Source: Sabellastarte sp. h YS-2021 (lineage: Eukaryota > Annelida > Polychaeta > Sabellida > Sabellidae). Taken from it: DNA of 64,000 nucleotides. Of the stretch, positions 38,779 to 50,900 are shown piece after piece. The translations under genes were made by a program, and so were the position numbers. How positions within the stretch are numbered: position 1 is the stretch's first letter; every line of letters starts with the position of its first letter. The notes under the pieces are model-generated. The model made no database searches, was not told the origin of the DNA, and saw only the letters and a list, made by a program, of their open reading frames with translations. The DNA lies in assembly GCA_964017235.1 (NCBI GenBank), contig OZ024931.1:135472033-135536032 (forward strand), in the 5' to 3' direction.

Positions 38779-41700
38779 TCTGAAGCCAAAAATTAATTTC
38801 ATTCATGTTTTGACAATAAAAGAGGACATTTTGGGCACATTTGGAACATTACATCTCTGAACAGAAATTATATAACCCAAATAGGGCTGTTAAAATGGTC
38901 GAAAAAAGATGTAAATCAGCCCAAATGAGTAGCAAATGTTGGTCTATAATCCTGAAATTTGGTCAGAATATAGTGTGCAACTAGCTAAATCTGACTGCAC
39001 AGGTTTTAGAATTACATCTGATATAGCAGTGACTACTGGTGTGGTATTTGGACCCCAGCAGGCCTGTAATACGCCTGCTGGGGGGTGCATTAAGATGTAC
39101 TCATTTCTTGCCCAATAAAGCAGATGTAAGGCTATAAACCATATTTTTTGCGAGTGTGGGAGCCACTAAGAGAGAATTAAGTAGTGTATTCCTTTAGAAA
39201 TACACAACAAGCTCAAAATGCATGTCTTGGGAGTGCATGTAGCGAGGGTACCACTAAATGGCAAATCAGTTCAAACCACCCCTTAAAGTAGTTGTATCTG
39301 GCTCAAATTTTCACAGAAAACTCAGTTTACATCAGAGAATAAAATTGCATTGGTCTGAACCACTCAAGAGCCATATTAGGAATTTCAGTTTTCGGGGGGT
39401 GGGGCTGGTCTGGCCCCCCCCTCATGGAGGTAATGTCAAGTATCTCATAATGTATCAAATCTGAAGCCAAAAATTAATTTCATTCATGTTTTGACAATAA
39501 AAGAGGACATTTTGGGCACATTTGGAACATTACATCTCTGAACAGAAATTATATAACCCAAATAGGGCTGTTAAAATGGTCGAAAAAAGATGTAAATCAG
39601 CCCAAATGAGTAGCAAATGTTGGTCTATAATCCTGAAATTTGGTCAGAATATAGTGTGCAACTAGCTAAATCTGACTGCACAGGTTTTAGAATTACATCT
39701 GATATAGCAGTGACTACTGGTGTGGTATTTGGACCCCAGCAGGCCTGTAATACGCCTGCTGGGGGTGCATTAAGATGTACTCATTTCTTGCCCAATAAGG
39801 CAGATGTAAGGCTATAAACCATATTTTTTTGCGAGTGTGGGAGCCACTAAGAGAGAATTAAGTAGTGTATTCCTTTAGAAATACACAACAAGCTCAAAAT
39901 GCATGTCTTGGGAGTGCATGTAGCGAGGGTACCACTAAATGGCAAATCAGTTCAAACCACCCCTTAAAGTAGTTGTATCTGGCTCAAATTTTCACAGAAA
40001 ACTCAGTTTACATCAGAGAATAAAAGTGCATTGGTCTGAACCACTCAAGAGCCATATTAGGAATTTCAGTTTTCGGGGGGTGGGGCTGGTCTGGCCCCCC
40101 CCCTCATGGAGGTAATGTCAAGTATCTCATAATGTATCAAATCTGAAGCCAAAAATTAATTTCATTCATGTTTTGACAATAAAAGAGGACATTTTGGGCA
40201 CATTTGGAACATTACATCTCTGAACAGAAATTATATAACCCAAATAGGGCTGTTAAAATGGTCGAAAAAAGATGTAAATCAGCCCAAATGAGTAGCAACT
40301 GTTGGTCTATAATCCTGAAATTTGGTCAGAATATAGTGTGCAACTAGCTAAATCTGACTGCACAGGTTTTAGAATTACATCTGATATAGCAGTGACTACT
40401 GGTGTGGTATTTGGACCCCAGCAGGCCTGTAATACGCCTGCTGGGGGTGCATTAAGATGTACTCATTTCTTGCCCAATAAGGCAGATGTAAGGCTATAAA
40501 CCATATTTTTTTGCGAGTGTGGGAGCCACTAAGAGAGAATTAAGTAGTGTATTCCTTTAGAAATACACAACAAGCTCAAAATGCATGTCTTGGGAGTGCA
40601 TGTAGCGAGGGTACCACTAAATGGCAAATCAGTTCAAACCACCCCTTAAAGTAGTTGTATCTGGCTCAAATTTTCACAGAAAACTCAGTTTACATCAGAG
40701 AATAAAAGTGCATTGGTCTGAACCACTCAAGAGCCATATTAGGAATTTCAGTTTTCGGGGGGTGGGGCTGGTCTGGCCCCCCCCTCATGGAGGTAATGTC
40801 AAGTATCTCATAATGTATCAAATCTGAAGCCAAAAATTAATTTCATTCATGTTTTGACAATAAAAGAGGACATTTTGGGCACATTTGGAACATTACATCT
40901 CTGAACAGAAATTATATAACCCAAATAGGGCTGTTAAAATGGTCGAAAAAAGATGTAAATCAGCCCAAATGAGTAGCAAATGTTGGTCTATAATCCTGAA
41001 ATTTGGTCAGAATATAGTGTGCAACTAGCTAAATCTGACTGCACAGGTTTTAGAATTACATCTGATATAGCAGTGACTACTGGTGTGGTATTTGGACCCC
41101 AGCAGGCCTGTAATACGCCTGCTGGGGGGTGCATTAAGATGTACTCATTTCTTGCCCAATAAGGCAGATGTAAGGCTATAAACCATATTTTTTGCGAGTG
41201 TGGGAGCCACTAAGAGAGAATTAAGTAGTGTATTCCTTTAGAAATACACAACAAGCTCAAAATGCATGTCTTGGGAGTGCATGTAGCGAGGGTACCACTA
41301 AATGGCAAATCAGTTCAAACCACCCCTTAAAGTAGTTGTATCTGGCTCAAATTTTCACAGAAAACTCAGTTTACATCAGAGAATAAAATTGCATTGGTCT
41401 GAACCACTCAAGAGCCATATTAGGAATTTCAGTTTTCGGGGGGTGGGGCTGGTCTGGCCCCCCCCCTCATGGAGGTAATGTCAAGTATCTCATAATGTAT
41501 CAAATCTGAAGCCAAAAATTAATTTCATTCATGTTTTGACAATAAAAGAGGACATTTTGGGCACATTTGGAACATTACATCTCTGAACAGAAATTATATA
41601 ACCCAAATAGGGCTGTTAAAATGGTCGAAAAAAGATGTAAATCAGCCCAAATGAGTAGCAAATGTTGGTCTATAATCCTGAAATTTGGTCAGAATATAGT

Positions 41701-44700
41701 GTGCAACTAGCTAAATCTGACTGCACAGGTTTTAGAATTACATCTGATATAGCAGTGACTACTGGTGTGGTATTTGGACCCCAGCAGGCCTGTAATACGC
41801 CTGCTGGGGGTGCATTAAGATGTACTCATTTCTTGCCCAATAAGGCAGATGTAAGGCTATAAACCATATTTTTTTGCGAGTGTGGGAGCCACTAAGAGAG
41901 AATTAAGTAGTGTATTCCTTTAGAAATACACAACAAGCTCAAAATGCATGTCTTGGGAGTGCATGTAGCGAGGGTACCACTAAATGGCAAATCAGTTCAA
42001 ACCACCCCTTAAAGTAGTTGTATCTGGCTCAAATTTTCACAGAAAACTCAGTTTACATCAGAGAATAAAAGTGCATTGGTCTGAACCACTCAAGAGCCAT
42101 ATTAGGAATTTCAGTTTTCGGGGGGTGGGGCTGGTCTGGCCCCCCCCTCATGGAGGTAATGTCAAGTATCTCATAATGTATCAAATCTGAAGCCAAAAAT
42201 TAATTTCATTCATGTTTTGACAATAAAAGAGGACATTTTGGGCACATTTGGAACATTACATCTCTGAACAGAAATTATATAACCCAAATAGGGCTGTTAA
42301 AATGGTCGAAAAAAGATGTAAATCAGCCCAAATGAGTAGCAACTGTTGGTCTATAATCCTGAAATTTGGTCAGAATATAGTGTGCAACTAGCTAAATCTG
42401 ACTGCACAGGTTTTAGAATTACATCTGATATAGCAGTGACTACTGGTGTGGTATTTGGACCCCAGCAGGCCTGTAATACGCCTGCTGGGGGTGCATTAAG
42501 ATGTACTCATTTCTTGCCCAATAAGGCAGATGTAAGGCTATAAACCATATTTTTTTGCGAGTGTGGGAGCCACTAAGAGAGAATTAAGTAGTGTATTCCT
42601 TTAGAAATACACAACAAGCTCAAAATGCATGTCTTGGGAGTGCATGTAGCGAGGGTACCACTAAATGGCAAATCAGTTCAAACCACCCCTTAAAGTAGTT
42701 GTATCTGGCTCAAATTTTCACAGAAAACTCAGTTTACATCAGAGAATAAAAGTGCATTGGTCTGAACCACTCAAGAGCCATATTAGGAATTTCAGTTTTC
42801 GGGGGGTGGGGCTGGTCTGGCCCCCCCCCTCATGGAGGTAATGTCAAGTATCTCATAATGTATCAAATCTGAAGCCAAAAATTAATTTCATTCATGTTTT
42901 GACAATAAAAGAGGACATTTTGGGCACATTTGGAACATTACATCTCTGAACAGAAATTATATAACCCAAATAGGGCTGTTAAAATGGTCGAAAAAAGATG
43001 TAAATCAGCCCAAATGAGTAGCAAATGTTGGTCTATAATCCTGAAATTTGGTCAGAATATAGTGTGCAACTAGCTAAATCTGACTGCACAGGTTTTAGAA
43101 TTACATCTGATATAGCAGTGACTACTGGTGTGGTATTTGGACCCCAGCAGGCCTGTAATACGCCTGCTGGGGGTGCATTAAGATGTACTCATTTCTTGCC
43201 CAATAAGGCAGATGTAAGGCTATAAACCATATTTTTTTGCGAGTGTGGGAGCCACTAAGAGAGAATTAAGTAGTGTATTCCTTTAGAAATACACAACAAG
43301 CTCAAAATGCATGTCTTGGGAGTGCATGTAGCGAGGGTACCACTAAATGGCAAATCAGTTCAAACCACCCCTTAAAGTAGTTGTATCTGGCTCAAATTTT
43401 CACAGAAAACTCAGTTTACATCAGAGAATAAAAGTGCATTGGTCTGAACCACTCAAGAGCCATATTAGGAATTTCAGTTTTCGGGGGGTGGGGCTGGTCT
43501 GGCCCCCCCCTCATGGAGGTAATGTCAAGTATCTCATAATGTATCAAATCTGAAGCCAAAAATTAATTTCATTCATGTTTTGACAATAAAAGAGGACATT
43601 TTGGGCACATTTGGAACATTACATCTCTGAACAGAAATTATATAACCCAAATAGGGCTGTTAAAATGGTCGAAAAAAGATGTAAATCAGCCCAAATGAGT
43701 AGCAACTGTTGGTCTATAATCCTGAAATTTGGTCAGAATATAGTGTGCAACTAGCTAAATCTGACTGCACAGGTTTTAGAATTACATCTGATATAGCAGT
43801 GACTACTGGTGTGGTATTTGGACCCCAGCAGGCCTGTAATACGCCTGCTGGGGGTGCATTAAGATGTACTCATTTCTTGCCCAATAAGGCAGATGTAAGG
43901 CTATAAACCATATTTTTTTGCGAGTGTGGGAGCCACTAAGAGAGAATTAAGTAGTGTATTCCTTTAGAAATACACAACAAGCTCAAAATGCATGTCTTGG
44001 GAGTGCATGTAGCGAGGGTACCACTAAATGGCAAATCAGTTCAAACCACCCCTTAAAGTAGTTGTATCTGGCTCAAATTTTCACAGAAAACTCAGTTTAC
44101 ATCAGAGAATAAAAGTGCATTGGTCTGAACCACTCAAGAGCCATATTAGGAATTTCAGTTTTCGGGGGGTGGGGCTGGTCTGGCCCCCCCCTCATGGAGG
44201 TAATGTCAAGTATCTCATAATGTATCAAATCTGAAGCCAAAAATTAATTTCATTCATGTTTTGACAATAAAAGAGGACATTTTGGGCACATTTGGAACAT
44301 TACATCTCTGAACAGAAATTATATAACCCAAATAGGGCTGTTAAAATGGTCGAAAAAAGATGTAAATCAGCCCAAATGAGTAGCAACTGTTGGTCTATAA
44401 TCCTGAAATTTGGTCAGGATATAGTCTGTAACTAGCTAAATCTGACTGCACAGGTTTTAGAATTACATCTGATATAGCAGTGACTACTGGTGAGGTATTT
44501 GGACCCCAGGAGGCCTGTAATACGCCTGCTGGGGGGTGCATTAAGATGTACTCATTTCTTGCCCAATAAGGCAGATGTAAGGCTATGAACCATATTTTTT
44601 GCGAGTGTGGGAGCCACTAAGAGAGAATTAAGTAGTGTATTCCTTTAGAAATACACAACAAGCTCAAAATGCATGTCTTGGGAGTGCATGTAGCGAGGGT

Positions 44701-44909
44701 ACCACTAAATGGCAAATCAGTTCAAACCACCCCTTAAAGTAGTTGTATCTGGATCAAATTTTCACAGAAAACTCAGTTTACATCAGAGAATAAAATTGCA
44801 TTGGTCTGAACCACTCAAGAGCCATATTAGGAATTTCAGTTTTCGGGGGGTGGGGCTGGTCTGGCCCCCCCTCATGGAGGTAATGTCAAGTATCTCATAA
44901 TGTATCAAA
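38779..44909 (+). repeat. Nine-unit HOR, copy 2 (units 58-66)
   Basis: Units 58-64 repeat the type order of units 49-55 at a constant shift of 6135 bp, including the unusual length series 681, 682, 681, 682, 681, 682. Unit 65 keeps AAAAGTGCATT and 8-C where unit 56 has AAAATTGCATT and the 10-G run. The ninth unit differs completely: unit 57 is plain while unit 66 is the divergent boundary unit. The reliable duplication therefore covers about seven and a half units, and its right limit in copy 1 lies between ~37790 and 37980. Confidence 0.85.
44230..44909 (+). repeat. Divergent boundary unit (unit 66)
   Basis: This unit has the densest set of private substitutions in the window. They include GTCAGGATATAGTCTGTAAC (three changes), GGTGAGGTATT, CCCCAGGAGG (breaks the inverted repeat) and GGCTATGAACC. 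It begins with CAACTGTTGG, as in domain III M-type units, but ends with GGATCAAAT at ~44753, as in domain IV A-type units, and has 6-G and 6-T runs. It therefore looks like either a recombinant between the two flanking types or an older, less homogenised unit left at the boundary. Confidence 0.85.
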
Positions 44910-47900
44910 TCTGAAGCCAAAAATTAATTTCATTCATGTTTTGACAATAAAAGAGGACATTTTGGGCACATTTGGAACATTACATCTCTGAACAGAAATT
45001 ATATAACCCAAATAGGGCTGTTAAAATGGTCGAAAAAAGATGTAAATCAGCCCAAATGAGTAGCAAATGTTGGTCTATAATCCTGAAATTTGGTCAGAAT
45101 ATAGTGTGCAACTAGCTAAATCTGACTGCACAGATTTTAGAATTACATCTGATATAGCAGTGACTACTGGTGTGGTATTTGGACCCCAGCAGGCCTGTAA
45201 TACGCCTGCTGGGGGGTGCATTAAGATGTACTCATTTCTTGCCCAATAAGGCAGATGTAAGGCTATAAACCATATTTTTTGCGAGTGTGGGAGCCACTAA
45301 GAGAGAATTAAGTAGTGTATTCCTTTAGAAATACACAACAAGCTCAAAATGCATGTCTTGGGAGTGCATGTAGCGAGGGTACCACTAAATGGCAAATCAG
45401 TTCAAACCACCCCTTAAAGTAGTTGTATCTGGCTCAAATTTTCACAGAAAACTCAGTTTATATCAGAGAATAAAATTGCATTGGTCTGAACCACTCAAGA
45501 GCCATATTAGGAATTTCAGTTTTCGGGGGGTGGGGCTGGTCTGGCCCCCCCTCATGGAGGTAATGTCAAGTATCTCATAATGTATCAAATCTGAAGCCAA
45601 AAATTAATTTCATTCATGTTTTGACAATAAAAGAGGACATTTTGGGCACATTTGGAACATTACATCTCTGAACAGAAATTATATAACCCAAATAGGGCTG
45701 TTAAAATGGTCGAAAAAAGATGTAAATCAGCCCAAATGAGTAGCAAATGTTGGTCTATAATCCTGAAATTTGGTCAGAATATAGTGTGCAACTAGCTAAA
45801 TCTGACTGCACAGGTTTTAGAATTACATCTGATATAGCAGTGACTACTGGTGTGGTATTTGGACCCCAGCAGGCCTGTAATACGCCTGCTGGGGGGTGCA
45901 TTAAGATGTACTCATTTCTTGCCCAATAAAGCAGATGTAAGGCTATAAACCATATTTTTTGCGAGTGTGGGAGCCACTAAGAGAGAATTAAGTAGTGTAT
46001 TCCTTTAGAAATACACAACAAGCTCAAAATGCATGTCTTGGGAGTGCATGTAGCGAGGGTACCACTAAATGGCAAATCAGTTCAAACCACCCCTTAAAGT
46101 AGTTGTATCTGGCTCAAATTTTCACAGAAAACTCAGTTTATATCAGAGAATAAAATTGCATTGGTCTGAACCACTCAAGAGCCATATTAGGAATTTCAGT
46201 TTTCGGGGGGTGGGGCTGGTCTGGCCCCCCCTCATGGAGGTAATGTCAAGTATCTCATAATGTATCAAATCTGAAGCCAAAAATTAATTTCATTCATGTT
46301 TTGACAATAAAAGAGGACATTTTGGGCACATTTGGAACATTACATCTCTGAACAGAAATTATATAACCCAAATAGGGCTGTTAAAATGGTCGAAAAAAGA
46401 TGTAAATCAGCCCAAATGAGTAGCAAATGTTGGTCTATAATCCTGAAATTTGGTCAGAATATAGTGTGCAACTAGCTAAATCTGACTGCACAGGTTTTAG
46501 AATTACATCTGATATAGCAGTGACTACTGGTGTGGTATTTGGACCCCAGCAGGCCTGTAATACGCCTGCTGGGGGGTGCATTAAGATGTACTCATTTCTT
46601 GCCCAATAAGGCAGATGTAAGGCTATAAACCATATTTTTTGCGAGTGTGGGAGCCACTAAGAGAGAATTAAGTAGTGTATTCCTTTAGAAATACACAACA
46701 AGCTCAAAATGCATGTCTTGGGAGTGCATGTAGCGAGGGTACCACTAAATGGCAAATCAGTTCAAACCACCCCTTAAAGTAGTTGTATCTGGCTCAAATT
46801 TTCACAGAAAACTCAGTTTATATCAGAGAATAAAATTGCATTGGTCTGAACCACTCAAGAGCCATATTAGGAATTTCAGTTTTCGGGGGGTGGGGCTGGT
46901 CTGGCCCCCCCTCATGGAGGTAATGTCAAGTATCTCATAATGTATCAAATCTGAAGCCAAAAATTAATTTCATTCATGTTTTGACAATAAAAGAGGACAT
47001 TTTGGGCACATTTGGAACATTACATCTCTGAACAGAAATTATATAACCCAAATAGGGCTGTTAAAATGGTCGAAAAAAGATGTAAATCAGCCCAAATGAG
47101 TAGCAAATGTTGGTCTATAATCCTGAAATTTGGTCAGAATATAGTGTGCAACTAGCTAAATCTGACTGCACAGGTTTTAGAATTACATCTGATATAGCAG
47201 TGACTACTGGTGTGGTATTTGGACCCCAGCAGGCCTGTAATACGCCTGCTGGGGGGTGCATTAAGATGTACTCATTTCTTGCCCAATAAAGCAGATGTAA
47301 GGCTATAAACCATATTTTTTGCGAGTGTGGGAGCCACTAAGAGAGAATTAAGTAGTGTATTCCTTTAGAAATACACAACAAGCTCAAAATGCATGTCTTG
47401 GGAGTGCATGTAGCGAGGGTACCACTAAATGGCAAATCAGTTCAAACCACCCCTTAAAGTAGTTGTATCTGGCTCAAATTTTCACAGAAAACTCAGTTTA
47501 TATCAGAGAATAAAATTGCATTGGTCTGAACCACTCAAGAGCCATATTAGGAATTTCAGTTTTCGGGGGGTGGGGCTGGTCTGGCCCCCCCTCATGGAGG
47601 TAATGTCAAGTATCTCATAATGTATCAAATCTGAAGCCAAAAATTAATTTCATTCATGTTTTGACAATAAAAGAGGACATTTTGGGCACATTTGGAACAT
47701 TACATCTCTGAACAGAAATTATATAACCCAAATAGGGCTGTTAAAATGGTCGAAAAAAGATGTAAATCAGCCCAAATGAGTAGCAAATGTTGGTCTATAA
47801 TCCTGAAATTTGGTCAGAATATAGTGTGCAACTAGCTAAATCTGACTGCACAGGTTTTAGAATTACATCTGATATAGCAGTGACTACTGGTGTGGTATTT

Positions 47901-50900
47901 GGACCCCAGCAGGCCTGTAATACGCCTGCTGGGGGTGCATTAAGATGTACTCATTTCTTGCCCAATAAGGCAGATGTAAGGCTATAAACCATATTTTTTG
48001 CGAGTGTGGGAGCCACTAAGAGAGAATTAAGTAGTGTATTCCTTTAGAAATACACAACAAGCTCAAAATGCATGTCTTGGGAGTGCATGTAGCGAGGGTA
48101 CCACTAAATGGCAAATCAGTTCAAACCACCCCTTAAAGTAGTTGTATCTGGATCAAATTTTCACAGAAAACTCAGTTTACATCAGAGAATAAAATTGCAT
48201 TGGTCTGAACCACTCAAGAGCCATATTAGGAATTTCAGTTTTCGGGGGGTGGGGCTGGTCTGGCCCCCCCCTCATGGAGGTAATGTCAAGTATCTCATAA
48301 TGTATCAAATCTGAAGCCAAAAATTAATTTCATTCATGTTTTGACAATAAAAGAGGACATTTTGGGCACATTTGGAACATTACATCTCTGAACAGAAATT
48401 ATATAACCCAAATAGGGCTGTTAAAATGGTCGAAAAAAGATGTAAATCAGCCCAAATGAGTAGCAAATGTTGGTCTATAATCCTGAAATTTGGTCAGAAT
48501 ATAGTGTGCAACTAGCTAAATCTGACTGCACAGGTTTTAGAATTACATCTGATATAGCAGTGACTACTGGTGTGGTATTTGGACCCCAGCAGGCCTGTAA
48601 TACGCCTGCTGGGGGGTGCATTAAGATGTACTCATTTCTTGCCCAATAAAGCAGATGTAAGGCTATAAACCATATTTTTTGCGAGTGTGGGAGCCACTAA
48701 GAGAGAATTAAGTAGTGTATTCCTTTAGAAATACACAACAAGCTCAAAATGCATGTCTTGGGAGTGCATGTAGCGAGGGTACCACTAAATGGCAAATCAG
48801 TTCAAACCACCCCTTAAAGTAGTTGTATCTGGCTCAAATTTTCACAGAAAACTCAGTTTACATCAGAGAATAAAATTGCATTGGTCTGAACCACTCAAGA
48901 GCCATATTAGGAATTTCAGTTTTCGGGGGGTGGGGCTGGTCTGGCCCCCCCCCATGGAGGTAATGTCAAGTATCTCATAATGTATCAAATCTGAAGCCAA
49001 AAATTAATTTCATTCATGTTTTGACAATAAAAGAGGACATTTTGGGCACATTTGGAACATTACATCTCTGAACAGAAATTATATAACCCAAATAGGGCTG
49101 TTAAAATGGTCGAAAAAAGATGTAAATCAGCCCAAATGAGTAGCAAATGTTGGTCTATAATCCTGAAATTTGGTCAGAATATAGTGTGCAACTAGCTAAA
49201 TCTGACTGCACAGGTTTTAGAATTACATCTGATATAGCAGTGACTACTGGTGTGGTATTTGGACCCCAGCAGGCCTGTAATACGCCTGCTGGGGGGTGCA
49301 TTAAGATGTACTCATTTCTTGCCCAATAAGGCAGATGTAAGGCTATAAACCATATTTTTTGCGAGTGTGGGAGCCACTAAGAGAGAATTAAGTAGTGTAT
49401 TCCTTTAGAAATACACAACAAGCTCAAAATGCATGTCTTGGGAGTGCATGTAGCGAGGGTACCACTAAATGGCAAATCAGTTCAAACCACCCCTTAAAGT
49501 AGTTGTATCTGGATCAAATTTTCACAGAAAACTCAGTTTACATCAGAGAATAAAATTGCATTGGTCTGAACCACTCAAGAGCCATATTAGGAATTTCAGT
49601 TTTCGGGGGGTGGGGCTGGTCTGGCCCCCCCTCATGGAGGTAATGTCAAGTATCTCATAATGTATCAAATCTGAAGCCAAAAATTAATTTCATTCATGTT
49701 TTGACAATAAAAGAGGACATTTTGGGCACATTTGGAACATTACATCTCTGAACAGAAATTATATAACCCAAATAGGGCTGTTAAAATGGTCGAAAAAAGA
49801 TGTAAATCAGCCCAAATGAGTAGCAAATGTTGGTCTATAATCCTGAAATTTGGTCAGAATATAGTGTGCAACTAGCTAAATCTGACTGCACAGGTTTTAG
49901 AATTACATCTGATATAGCAGTGACTACTGGTGTGGTATTTGGACCCCAGCAGGCCTGTAATACGCCTGCTGGGGGGTGCATTAAGATGTACTCATTTCTT
50001 GCCCAATAAAGCAGATGTAAGGCTATAAACCATATTTTTTGCGAGTGTGGGAGCCACTAAGAGAGAATTAAGTAGTGTATTCCTTTAGAAATACACAACA
50101 AGCTCAAAATGCATGTCTTGGGAGTGCATGTAGCGAGGGTACCACTAAATGGCAAATCAGTTCAAACCACCCCTTAAAGTAGTTGTATCTGGCTCAAATT
50201 TTCACAGAAAACTCAGTTTACATCAGAGAATAAAATTGCATTGGTCTGAACCACTCAAGAGCCATATTAGGAATTTCAGTTTTCGGGGGGTGGGGCTGGT
50301 CTGGCCCCCCCTCATGGAGGTAATGTCAAGTATCTCATAATGTATCAAATCTGAAGCCAAAAATTAATTTCATTCATGTTTTGACAATAAAAGAGGACAT
50401 TTTGGGCACATTTGGAACATTACATCTCTGAACAGAAATTATATAACCCAAATAGGGCTGTTAAAATGGTCGAAAAAAGATGTAAATCAGCCCAAATGAG
50501 TAGCAAATGTTGGTCTATAATCCTGAAATTTGGTCAGAATATAGTGTGCAACTAGCTAAATCTGACTGCACAGGTTTTAGAATTACATCTGATATAGCAG
50601 TGACTACTGGTGTGGTATTTGGACCCCAGCAGGCCTGTAATACGCCTGCTGGGGGGTGCATTAAGATGTACTCATTTCTTGCCCAATAAGGCAGATGTAA
50701 GGCTATAAACCATATTTTTTGCGAGTGTGGGAGCCACTAAGAGAGAATTAAGTAGTGTATTCCTTTAGAAATACACAACAAGCTCAAAATGCATGTCTTG
50801 GGAGTGCATGTAGCGAGGGTACCACTAAATGGCAAATCAGTTCAAACCACCCCTTAAAGTAGTTGTATCTGGATCAAATTTTCACAGAAAACTCAGTTTA

